Positions 6,551-12,896 of a stretch of DNA of 12,896 nt are shown piece after piece. The notes under the pieces are model-generated. The model was not told the DNA's origin. It made no database searches and worked only from the letters and a program-made list of their open reading frames with translations. Location: NCBI GenBank assembly GCA_030054245.1, contig JASGCH010000020.1, positions 1-12,896 on the forward strand, read 5' to 3'. The DNA is from Gammaproteobacteria bacterium (GTDB lineage: Bacteria > Pseudomonadota > Gammaproteobacteria > Burkholderiales > Burkholderiaceae_C). The translations under genes and the position numbers were made by a program. The first letter of the stretch is position 1. Every line of letters begins with the position of its first letter.

Positions 6551-8596
6551 CTAACTGGTAAATTCAATAATTTTTTGATCGACATTCAAAGTACTACCTT
6601 GCTGACTATGGATGACCTTGATTTCAGCATCTTTGGTGGCATACAAAACATTTTCCATTTTCATCGCCTCGATGACGGCGATTCTTTGACCCGCGATTAC
6701 TTTCTGACCTACCTTGACGGCTAATTCGAGTAATAAACCTGGCATGGGTGAAATGATAAAATTACTCATATCTGGCTTAGATTTAAAAGGCATATACTGA
6801 TAATAATCAGCCATAGTCGGTGATACCACCAGAGCTTCCAGACAAGCACCATAATGTTGTATCAGTAGTGCCATAGGCGTATTGGGTGAGTGCCTCTCAA
6901 CTTGAGCTACAAAAGGCTGTCCATTCACTTTTCCAGAGATGCAGATGTGGCTTAGTCTAGAGTGGCTTTCTATTTCATATTTTTTAGAGCCAATGCGTAT
7001 GGTGGCAATGGCTGGACTGTGGGTAGGTTCCTCAATAGTTACTTGGATGTATTGCCTTTGCTCACCTAAAGTGATAACCGTGTAGGTTTGTCCTAACTGT
7101 ACTTCGTATCCTGGTAATTGACCGCTCATATTAGCAGTTCGTTCGCGTGATTTTCGACGAACAAACGCCGCCAAAGCTACCAGAAACATAGGGTCTGGAT
7201 GTGAAAATCGATTGGGTTTGAATCCTTGAGGGTAGTGGTGGGCGATAAAATGAGTATCAAAATTTCCTTCTAAAAAATCTTGTTGTTGCAAAATGGATAA
7301 ATGAAAAGCAATATTCGTACTTACTCCGCGAACTACAAAAGCATTTAAAGATTCACGCATTTTTTCAATAGCGCGCGTTCTATTTTCCGCATGTACGATT
7401 AATTTAGCCACCATAGAATCGTAATACATGGGAATTTCACCGCCTTCGACGACTCCTGTATCAATTCGTACGCCATATTGGGTTTGAGGGGAGGCCGCCG
7501 GCATGGTGGCTTCAGGAGGTTGAAAGCGCACGAGTCTACCCGTTGAGGGTAAAAACTGTCTTTCTGGGTCTTCAGCGTTGATACGGCATTCTATGGCCCA
7601 TCCTTGGCATTTAACCTCATTTTGCGATATAGTTAATTTTTCACCGTAGGCAATTCTTATCATCCATTCCACTAAATCAAGACCCGTAATGGATTCAGTT
7701 ACCGGATGCTCGACTTGTAAGCGAGTATTCATCTCTAGAAAATAGAATTGACGATCTCGACCCACCACAAATTCAACGGTCCCAGCACTTTGGTAGTTTA
7801 CGGCTTTTGCCAATTGAACAGCTTGTTGCCCCATAGCCCGGCGCATTTCGGGAGTTACAAATGCTGAAGGGGCTTCTTCAATCACTTTTTGATGTCTTCT
7901 TTGTATAGAGCATTCCCTTTCGTTTAGGTAGAGCGTATTGCCATAGCGATCTGCCAAAATTTGGATCTCAATATGCCTTGGAGATTCGATATATTTCTCA
8001 ATTAAAATGCGGTCATCTCCAAAACTATTCATCGCTTCATTGCGACAAGATAAAAAACCAGTTTGCACTTCTTGGGCATTAAATGCTATGCGTAATCCTT
8101 TTCCACCTCCCCCAGCAGACGCTTTTAACATGACCGGATAGCCGATTTTTTCAGCTTTTTCAACCGCTTCATCGGGTCCATTGAGTGCTTCATCAAACCC
8201 CATAATGGTATTTACCCCAGATTGTTTGGCTAAAATTTTCGAAGCAATTTTGTCACCCATAGCCGAAATGGAATGGTGTTTAGGTCCGATAAAAACCACC
8301 CCTTGGTCTTCACATAATTTAGCAAACCCAGCATTTTCGCTTAAAAATCCATAGCCCGGGTGTATAGCTTGTGCTTGGGTAGCTTTGGCGGCTTCTAAAA
8401 TTTTATCGGCCATTAAGTAGGACTGCCTTGATGGAGGGGGACCAATAAAAAAAGTTTCATCTGCCATTTTTATATGCTTAGAATTTTTATCAGCTTCGGA
8501 ATAAAGAGCTACCGTTTTGATGCCCATCTTATGGGCTGTAGTGATAATACGACAAGCAATTTCACCGCGATTGGCTATTAAAATTTTGGTAAACAT
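6551..8596 (-). CDS. pccA: Propionyl-CoA carboxylase, biotin-containing alpha subunit
   Basis: Biotin carboxylase plus biotin carrier subunit, 681 aa from the chosen ATG. It carboxylates its own biotin with ATP and bicarbonate, and the beta subunit would transfer the carboxyl group to propionyl-CoA to give methylmalonyl-CoA. Domains in order: biotin carboxylase N-terminal domain (KILIANRGEIACR), ATP-grasp with the glycine-rich loop SAGGGGKG near 160-166, active-site EMNTRLQVEHPVTE near 288-301, a central region joining carboxylase and carrier, and a C-terminal biotinyl domain with EAMKMEN and the biotinylated lysine at about 646. The wording around FIGPPPSRQSY and NSFGDDRILIEKY and the overall length match characterised proteobacterial PccA. 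Methylcrotonyl-CoA or acetyl-CoA carboxylase alpha are less likely alternatives. A TTG at 8626 would add ten residues and is rejected because the family starts at MFxKILIANRG. No beta subunit gene lies in the window. Confidence 0.87.
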   Translation of the reverse strand: MFTKILIANRGEIACRIITTAHKMGIKTVALYSEADKNSKHIKMADETFFIGPPPSRQSYLMADKILEAAKATQAQAIHPGYGFLSENAGFAKLCEDQGVVFIGPKHHSISAMGDKIASKILAKQSGVNTIMGFDEALNGPDEAVEKAEKIGYPVMLKASAGGGGKGLRIAFNAQEVQTGFLSCRNEAMNSFGDDRILIEKYIESPRHIEIQILADRYGNTLYLNERECSIQRRHQKVIEEAPSAFVTPEMRRAMGQQAVQLAKAVNYQSAGTVEFVVGRDRQFYFLEMNTRLQVEHPVTESITGLDLVEWMIRIAYGEKLTISQNEVKCQGWAIECRINAEDPERQFLPSTGRLVRFQPPEATMPAASPQTQYGVRIDTGVVEGGEIPMYYDSMVAKLIVHAENRTRAIEKMRESLNAFVVRGVSTNIAFHLSILQQQDFLEGNFDTHFIAHHYPQGFKPNRFSHPDPMFLVALAAFVRRKSRERTANMSGQLPGYEVQLGQTYTVITLGEQRQYIQVTIEEPTHSPAIATIRIGSKKYEIESHSRLSHICISGKVNGQPFVAQVERHSPNTPMALLIQHYGACLEALVVSPTMADYYQYMPFKSKPDMSNFIISPMPGLLLELAVKVGQKVIAGQRIAVIEAMKMENVLYATKDAEIKVIHSQQGSTLNVDQKIIEFTS

Positions 8597-8652
8597 AGTA
8601 TCAAATTTAATGGATAAATTGACCAAGCCGTTGCCCTATTGAAGAGCCAGTG

Positions 8653-8853
8653 GCCGCGGCTTGGGTTTCAATGTGGCTTACACCGCCAAGTTACTTCGTT
8701 ATCTGCTTCCCCTTCAAATACGGGTGCAACAGTCCTTACCTTGTAATTATGACAGCTCAGGCACAACGGTTTTGATTTCAAGTAGCCTATAAGGTCAAAA
8801 ATGACCGTGGGTTGCCCCAGAATCTTTGGCAGAACCAGCGGTACAACGGTCTT
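8653..8853. repeat. Mosaic of element fragments upstream of pccA
   Basis: Several family words appear out of the normal order: CCGCGGCTTGG near 8653, GGTGCAACAGTCCTT near 8721-8735, the conserved CCTTGTAATTATGACAGCT segment at about 8740-8758, and a terminus GCGGTACAACGGTCTT ending at 8853. This looks like at least two insertions, one within another, followed by decay. A small GGTCA-AAAA-TGACC hairpin lies at 8793-8806. A 70-codon open frame crosses the region and is not a gene. The stretch between pccA and the dehydrogenase (about 8597-9113) otherwise contains only this cluster and the copy at 8909. Confidence 0.6.
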
Positions 8854-8908
8854 TTGTATGAAGGCTACCGGGGGGTTCATAGAGCGATTCTATCAGTTTT
8901 TGGATGAT

Positions 8909-9067
8909 AAGACTGTTACACCATCGGCGGTGCCGCTCGATGAGCTGTCAAGGTACAAGGCTTGAGCGCACCACGCAACCAGCTTCATTTCCGAAGATGA
9001 TCATGGTAAGTACCGCATAACGCAGTCATTTGACAACCACGACACCAGCCGATGGTGCAACAGTCTT
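8909..9067 (-). repeat. Dispersed inverted-repeat element, full length, inverted
   Basis: Terminal 20-mers AAGACTGTTACACCATCGGC and GCCGATGGTGCAACAGTCTT are reverse complements with one mismatch. The interior runs in the opposite direction to the copies at 4937 and 11942, with the AGCTGTCAAGGTACAAGGCTT side on the left and the CCGCATAACGCAGTCATTTG side on the right. Length 159 bp. It ends 46 bp from the stop codon of the dehydrogenase gene. Confidence 0.88.
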
Positions 9068-9113
9068 GGGATTATTATCAGAGAGTTTTGGGGAATGCGC
9101 CATGAGTAGCTTA

Positions 9114-9860
9114 TCAACCTCGACCCACGAAGGGCATGGTAGTCGCCATAACGGTATGAAATAGCACATTGGCTTCCAAGGGTAAGCTAGCCATATATAC
9201 TACTGCCGAACCCACTATAGAAACATCCATAACCGGCTCTATTTGGGTAGTGCCATTGGCTTGCAGAACACCTTGAGACATGCGCTTGGTCATTGGAGTC
9301 GCGGCGTTGCCTATATCAATTTGACCGACCGCAATATTATAAGGGCGACCATCCAAAGCCGCTGATTTGGTTAATCCGCTTACGGCATGTTTAGTGGCTG
9401 TGTATGCAATGGAATGAGGTCTCGGAGTGGTTGCCGAGATGGATCCATTGTTGATAATTCTACCGCCTTGAGGGTTTTGTGTTTTCATGTATTTAAAGGC
9501 TTCTCTTAGACAATAAAACATTCCATTTAAATTGGTATTGACAACTTGATGCCATAGAGCGATATCGAGTTCTTCTAATGGTATCGGCGGAGTTCCTATG
9601 CCGGCATTATTAAACAATAAATCTACCCTTCCCCAAGTCTGTATGGTTTGCTGAAATAACAGCTCAACCGATGAATGGACGCTGACATCGGTTACGATTA
9701 CTTTGGCTTTATTGGGATATTCTAGATTATTCTGGGTCTCTTGGAGGGTTTCTAGATTTCTTCCAGCTAAAGCCAGCGTATAGCCAGCACTCGACAAGGC
9801 CATAGAAACCGCCCTACCTACTCCTGAGCCAGCTCCAGATATTACAGCTACTTTACTCAT
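9114..9860 (-). CDS. Short-chain dehydrogenase/reductase (classical SDR)
   Basis: NAD(P)-dependent oxidoreductase of the classical SDR type, 248 aa, standard length, presumably cytoplasmic. Seen: nucleotide-binding SGAGSGVG at 8-15, Asp58 in VTDVS, NNAG at 84-87, Asn110, catalytic Ser140, and Tyr153-x3-Lys157 in the YTATK motif. The segment after the active site reads GQIDIGNAATPMT in place of the common PG turn, a pattern I recall from an uncharacterised SDR group. The substrate cannot be assigned. The ATG is firm: it overlaps the RNase R stop by four bases (ATGA) and is preceded by AGGAGA at 9865-9870, inside the end of the RNase R gene. The pairing with RNase R may be only transcriptional convenience. 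Confidence 0.9.
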   Translation of the reverse strand: MSKVAVISGAGSGVGRAVSMALSSAGYTLALAGRNLETLQETQNNLEYPNKAKVIVTDVSVHSSVELLFQQTIQTWGRVDLLFNNAGIGTPPIPLEELDIALWHQVVNTNLNGMFYCLREAFKYMKTQNPQGGRIINNGSISATTPRPHSIAYTATKHAVSGLTKSAALDGRPYNIAVGQIDIGNAATPMTKRMSQGVLQANGTTQIEPVMDVSIVGSAVVYMASLPLEANVLFHTVMATTMPFVGRG

Positions 9861-11899
9861 GATTTCTCCTTTTTCTTCTTTTTAACAGGTTTTATCGAAG
9901 TATCTAATAGAGGTAAACGCAATTCGATTTGTCGTTTATCAAGATTTACTCGGTAAATTTGTACAGACATAGGTGCTCCTATCTTATAGCATTTACCAGA
10001 CTTTTTCCCGGTCAACTGATTAGTCACAGCATCGTAATTATAGCGATCATCATCCAAATTTGAGATATGAATGAAACCATCTACATACAAATCAGTGAGA
10101 TTGACAAACAGGCCGTAAGCTAGAACTGAGCTTACTATGCCATGGTAAATGGATCCCAAGTGTTGTTGCATATATCGACACTTTAACCACGATTCTACAT
10201 CCCGGCTGGCTTCCTCAGCTCGCCTTTCACGAGAGCTACAATATAACCCCAAATTTTTCCACAATGGTGGGGGGCTTGATGATTGTTTTCGAAGGGGATC
10301 AACCTCATCGGATAGAAAATCTGGCAAAGAGGGTGTGTAGGATTTATTCTTTAAGATGCTTTTTAATACACGATGTACCAGCAAATCGGGGTAACGACGG
10401 ATAGGGCTGGTAAAATGGGTATATGCTGAATAAGCCAGACCAAAGTGCCCAATGTTTTGCGGGCTATAGACAGCTTGTTGCATACTTCGCAATATAGCTG
10501 TGTGAATATGAAGGTTATTTTTTTCGTTCTTGGTTTTATTGAGAATATTTTGTATGCTACGAGATTCAATAGGCGTTGAAAATTTTACGGAAATTCCATT
10601 GCTCTTTAATAATTCTTGGAGTACCTCGATTCTATCAAAACTGGGTTCTGCGTGGACGCGAAACAGCGCCTCTTTATGGTGCGTTAAGATCAAGTCGGCG
10701 GCGCAACAGTTAGCCGCCAACATCGATTCTTCTATCATCCGGTGTGACCAATTGGTATATTTGGGTTGTATAGAAATAATTCGCCCCAATTCGTCATACT
10801 CGATGGCGGTTTCTGGATTGATAAAATCTAAAGCCCCCCTGAGCATGCGAGCACTCGATAAAGATTGATAACACGCTTCTAAACATTGGATAGATAACCA
10901 ATAGGTAGCATGTGTTGGATCGGTTGGTGAATTTAAGATATGTGGAACTTCCGTATAAGTCAGTCGAGCGACACTACAAATGATTGCCGGGTAAAACTGA
11001 TAGGCTGTTATATCACCCTTTTGGTTGATAACCATATCGCAAACCATAACCAGTCGCTCCAAATGAGGATTCAATGAGCATAAATCATTGGATAATTTCT
11101 CTGGCAACATGGGGATAACCGAGCGAGGAAAATAAACGCTCGTTGCCCGTAGTAAAGCTTCTGAATCTACAGTAGATCCGCTGGGAACATAATAATCAAC
11201 ATCGGCAATGGCAACCAATAAACGCCAGTCAGTGGTGTTGTGCTTCTGACAAAAAACCGCATCATCAAAGTCTTTCGCCGTCTCTCCGTCAATGGTTACA
11301 AAGGGTATGTCGGTTAAATCAATTCGGAGTGTGTGTTCTTTGGGTGATATAAAATCAGGCAGTTTCTGAACGGCTCGATGGCATTTTTCGGAAAACTCGT
11401 GAGGGAGTTCAAATTTTGTCAACGCAATTTTAATTTCTATACCAGGATCTTCTATATCACCTAAAATACGGATAATTCTACCCAATAAGCTAGACTGCAT
11501 ACTGGGCGCAGAGATAATCTGAATTTCAACTACTTTACCTAAATTCTGGTGGGCATCACTTTGCAATAATTCTATATCTTGGCTATATCTTCGATCTTCT
11601 GGCGCCAACATATAGATTTCTTTTTCTTTCACGACTCGCCCTACCAAAATTTTTATCTGTCTATCGACAATCGAGGTGATGCGCGCGTAAGGTTTATTTT
11701 CCAGCATATAAAGTTGATATTCAACTTTATCCCCATGTAATATAGATTTCATTTCTTTTACGGGGACGAGAATCTCCTTATTCATCTCTAAGTTGACTAT
11801 AACGCCGTGTCCATCTCTAAATCTACGCACAATTCCGACAAACATAGAATGGGTGGATAGGGATTCGCTACTAACTAAAGTTAGATTTTTTGGGGGCAT
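9857..11899 (-). CDS. rnr: Ribonuclease R (RNB-family 3'-5' exoribonuclease), short N-terminus
   Basis: Processive 3'-5' exoribonuclease that degrades structured RNA, 680 aa compared with 813 in E. coli. It has cold-shock-type domains (FVGIVRRFRDGHG near 20-32), an RNB catalytic domain with all four metal-binding aspartates in IDGETAKDFDD (D204, D210, D212, D213) and the TSPIRRYPDL motif, an S1 domain near the C-terminus (GIVSSVLAYGLFVNL onward), and a lysine-rich tail. The N-terminal helix-turn-helix region found in the enterobacterial enzyme is absent, which accounts for most of the length difference. A RNase II identity is less likely given the S1 and basic tail. The annotated ATG has no clear ribosome binding site; an ATG at about 11845 (residue 19, MFVGIV) is an alternative start. 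A repeat element ends 42 bp upstream. Confidence 0.9.
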   Translation of the reverse strand: MPPKNLTLVSSESLSTHSMFVGIVRRFRDGHGVIVNLEMNKEILVPVKEMKSILHGDKVEYQLYMLENKPYARITSIVDRQIKILVGRVVKEKEIYMLAPEDRRYSQDIELLQSDAHQNLGKVVEIQIISAPSMQSSLLGRIIRILGDIEDPGIEIKIALTKFELPHEFSEKCHRAVQKLPDFISPKEHTLRIDLTDIPFVTIDGETAKDFDDAVFCQKHNTTDWRLLVAIADVDYYVPSGSTVDSEALLRATSVYFPRSVIPMLPEKLSNDLCSLNPHLERLVMVCDMVINQKGDITAYQFYPAIICSVARLTYTEVPHILNSPTDPTHATYWLSIQCLEACYQSLSSARMLRGALDFINPETAIEYDELGRIISIQPKYTNWSHRMIEESMLAANCCAADLILTHHKEALFRVHAEPSFDRIEVLQELLKSNGISVKFSTPIESRSIQNILNKTKNEKNNLHIHTAILRSMQQAVYSPQNIGHFGLAYSAYTHFTSPIRRYPDLLVHRVLKSILKNKSYTPSLPDFLSDEVDPLRKQSSSPPPLWKNLGLYCSSRERRAEEASRDVESWLKCRYMQQHLGSIYHGIVSSVLAYGLFVNLTDLYVDGFIHISNLDDDRYNYDAVTNQLTGKKSGKCYKIGAPMSVQIYRVNLDKRQIELRLPLLDTSIKPVKKKKKEKS
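9865..9870 (-). promoter_or_regulatory. Ribosome binding site of the SDR gene inside rnr
   Basis: AGGAGA, read on the minus strand, ends four bases before the SDR ATG. It lies within the last codons of rnr (the lysine/glutamate-rich tail), so it both encodes the RNase tail and initiates the next gene. This supports the start at 9860 and translational coupling. Confidence 0.8.
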
Positions 11900-11941
11900 A
11901 AAAAGAAGATGGCATGGATGATGTATTGGTATTGAAGTACA

Positions 11942-12100
11942 AAGACTGTTGCACCATCGGCTGGTGCCGCGGTTGTCAAATGACTGCGTTATGCGGTACT
12001 CACCAGCGAATGATCATCCGATTAAATTCCGCTGAGGGCGTACGCTCCAGTCTTGTACTTTGGTAGCTCGTCGAACGGCGTAGGATGGTACAGCAGTCTT
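11942..12100 (+). repeat. Dispersed inverted-repeat element, full length
   Basis: The left terminus AAGACTGTTGCACCATCGGC is the consensus. TGGTGCCGCGG and TGTCAAATGACTGCG follow, then the core CACCAGCGAATGATCAT, a GGGCGTACGCTCC variant segment, and a degraded right terminus GATGGTACAGCAGTCTT. Length 159 bp. It occupies the first half of the 344-bp gap between rnr and tRNA-Leu; the second half holds the tRNA promoter. The sequence beyond its right end (TTCTGGTAATTAGGGAGAC) resembles that after the copy ending at 151 (TCAGGTAATT). Confidence 0.87.
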
Positions 12101-12168
12101 TTTCTGGTAATTAGGGAGACTCATTCGAAGTTATGCAGTGGTCTTGTAGTATATAATAAACTTTGTAA

Positions 12169-12211
12169 AATGGGTTATTGAGTAACACGGCTATTTTTAG
12201 TATAACCCATT
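12169..12211 (+). promoter_or_regulatory. Promoter of tRNA-Leu, framed by an inverted repeat
   Basis: TTGAGT at 12178-12183, a 17-bp spacer, then TATAAC at 12201-12206 form a good sigma70-type promoter. Transcription would start near 12213, about 30 bp before the mature tRNA. An inverted repeat with perfect 10-bp arms (AATGGGTTAT at 12169-12178, its complement at 12202-12211) brackets the spacer and overlaps the edges of both hexamers. This could be an operator or a cruciform-prone site. There is no U-run to make it a terminator. Confidence 0.65.
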
Positions 12212-12243
12212 GAGCAGATATTTTATAGGTTTAGGTTGAGTTG

Positions 12244-12328
<85 letters not shown>

Positions 12329-12401
12329 TACCAAAATCTAAGTATAAAAGCAGGTATCGATGCTCACGCTTTACATATAGATGTATGCAAATAGCAACTT
12401 A

Positions 12402-12581
12402 AAGGCCGTTGCGCCATCGGCTGGTGCCGCGGGTACACCTCCGAGAGCTATTTTCGCATAGACTCAATATGCGAGATCAGGAGCGCCCACCATGACCATT
12501 TGAATGAATAAGTTCCGCTGGTTGCGTTGTGCGTGGAAGCCTTGTACATTGACAGTTCGCCCAATCTTGGGCTACAGTCTT
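12402..12581 (+). repeat. Dispersed inverted-repeat element, long variant
   Basis: The left terminus is AAGGCCGTTGCGCCATCGGC and the right part reads GGGCTACAGTCTT. The interior includes a decayed version of the palindrome seen at 3726 (GAGCTATTTTCGCATA at 12445-12460 against TATGCGAG at 12468-12475), then CACCATGACCATTTGAATG and GTTCCGCTGG. It is 180 bp, matching the long subfamily. It lies in the gap between tRNA-Leu and the split tRNA. Two open frames of about 100 codons cross this area and extend into the tRNA and intron; they are not genes. Confidence 0.8.
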
Positions 12582-12631
12582 GTAAATGAAATATTGACAA
12601 TGCCCATTGAGCGGCAATGTGAAGATCGAAA

Positions 12632-12670
12632 TGGTGCCCTCCACAGGAATCGAACCTGTATTTACCCCTT
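12632..12670 (-). tRNA. 3' exon of a split tRNA, probably tRNA-Arg(CCU)
   Basis: Read on the minus strand: AA of the anticodon loop (37-38), GGGGT (3' side of the anticodon stem), a four-base variable loop AAAT, T-stem ACAGG/CCTGT around TTCGATT, then acceptor GGAGGGC, A, CCA. Everything from the anticodon loop to CCA is regular, but directly upstream there is no matching anticodon stem, D-arm or 5' acceptor. Instead the sequence looks like the end of a group I intron. The four-base variable loop and the T-arm CAGGTTCGATTCCTG match E. coli tRNA-Arg(CCU) as I recall it, and bacterial tRNA-Arg(CCU) genes are a known group I intron site. The 5' exon, predicted to begin GCCCTCC and end with ACCCC plus the anticodon, must lie beyond 12896. 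The exact splice point is inferred. The amino-acid identity is less sure than the tRNA call. Confidence 0.75.
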
Positions 12671-12896
12671 CGTACCACTACGATTTTCATCGCCACGAGT
12701 AAGATCATTGCACCGTTTCTACCCAAATTATAAGGCTGTACACAGCCAGCGGAATTTACAAAGTGTGCATTCCGGGCTAACCGCATAACGCGGTTATTGG
12801 GTAGCTCAGCCCATGGTAAAACCGATGGCGCAATGGTCTTAGTAAGGTGTTTGTGGTCTGGACTATACCTTGACCATGAGTAGCAATACTCGAAGG
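12671..12896 (-). ncRNA. 3' part of a group I self-splicing intron (IC3-like), cut by window edge
   Basis: Read on the minus strand from 12896. GAGTA-TTGC-TACTC is a perfect hairpin fitting P8. Then come GGT closing P8, CAAGGTA in the place of J8/7, TAGTC as the 3' strand of P7, and CAGACCAC opening P9. This closely follows the Azoarcus tRNA-Ile intron (AUGGUGAAGGCAUAGUCCAG) as I remember it. ACCAC of P9 can pair with GTGGT near the 3' end (around 12674-12678), and a CGAT-GAAA-ATCG hairpin lies nearby. The intron would end in G at 12671. P1 to P7 5' are outside the window, so the catalytic core cannot be checked. A repeat element of 140 bp occupies 12701-12840, inside the apparent P9 region. 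Confidence 0.75.
12701..12840 (-). repeat. Dispersed inverted-repeat element inserted in the group I intron
   Basis: Reading on the minus strand, it starts AAGACCATTGCGCCATCGG, has CCGCGTTATGCGGTTAGCCC and AAATTCCGCTGGCTG in the family order, then CAGCCTTATAATT, and ends AACGGTGCAATGATCTT. Both ends are flanked by a T/A that extends them to TAAGA...TCTTA, which would fit a TA target duplication. It is 140 bp, shorter than the others. It is the only copy found inside an RNA gene; the rest lie between genes. Confidence 0.8.

Noticed and set aside
8597..8626. Upstream TTG start of pccA
   Set aside because: Biotin carboxylase subunits begin at MFxKILIANRG; the ATG at 8596 gives the usual length.
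8668..8880. 70-codon open frame on the minus strand
   Set aside because: It lies wholly within element fragments, has no recognisable domain or ribosome binding site, and uses segments that recur in other non-coding copies.
12372..12385. Terminator hairpin after tRNA-Leu
   Set aside because: The stem is only 5 bp and AT-rich, without a following U-run.
12632..12720. Possible tmRNA 3' end
   Set aside because: The T-arm and CCA fit, but the acceptor lacks the G-U pattern expected of tmRNA, and the anticodon-stem half with a regular four-base variable loop plus the intron core upstream fits a split tRNA better.
12448..12788. Two overlapping open frames of 94 and 112 codons on opposite strands
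   Set aside because: They cross a repeat element, the tRNA 3' exon and the intron; neither resembles a protein family.

Overview
The window looks like a piece of a proteobacterial chromosome, probably beta- or gammaproteobacterial, with moderate GC content by eye. The support is the gene set: a Dpp/Opp-type peptide ABC transporter, a propionyl-CoA carboxylase alpha subunit of the usual proteobacterial layout, RNase R, a Rieske oxygenase, a tRNA-Leu(CAG) with encoded CCA, and a tRNA that appears to be split by a group I intron. No phage, plasmid or transposase gene is visible. The genus cannot be named from this sequence.

Layout, left to right. Repeat fragments (1-151) precede a plus-strand Rieske oxygenase alpha subunit (186-1346). 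More repeat copies follow (about 1377-1648). A minus-strand peptide transporter then reads right to left as permease B (6229-5261), permease C (4920-4006), ATPase D (3650-2679) and ATPase F (ending at 1678). D and F overlap by one base, but the B/C and C/D junctions each carry about 340-355 bp of repeat DNA. To the right are pccA (8596-6551, minus), a dense repeat cluster (about 8653-9067), and a translationally coupled pair on the minus strand: RNase R (11899-9857) then a short-chain dehydrogenase (9860-9114). A repeat copy, a plus-strand tRNA-Leu(CAG) with its own promoter, and another repeat copy follow. The right edge holds, on the minus strand, the 3' half of a tRNA resembling tRNA-Arg(CCU). 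It is preceded by what looks like the 3' part of a group I intron, and that intron itself carries a copy of the repeat.

The dominant unexplained structure is the repeat family. Seven well-recognised copies and at least five fragments or diverged copies, about 140-190 bp each, lie in essentially every intergenic gap. They occur in both orientations and have long inverted termini (consensus AAGACTGTTGCACCATCGGC at one end, its complement at the other). Their interior is also partly palindromic. They code for nothing and resemble MITE- or Correia-type non-autonomous elements.

Functionally, the genes suggest uptake of peptides (transporter without its binding protein here), propionyl-CoA to methylmalonyl-CoA conversion (alpha subunit only; no beta subunit in view), oxidation of an unknown substrate by the Rieske enzyme (no reductase in view), and RNA turnover by RNase R. 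These are separate transcription units and do not form one pathway.
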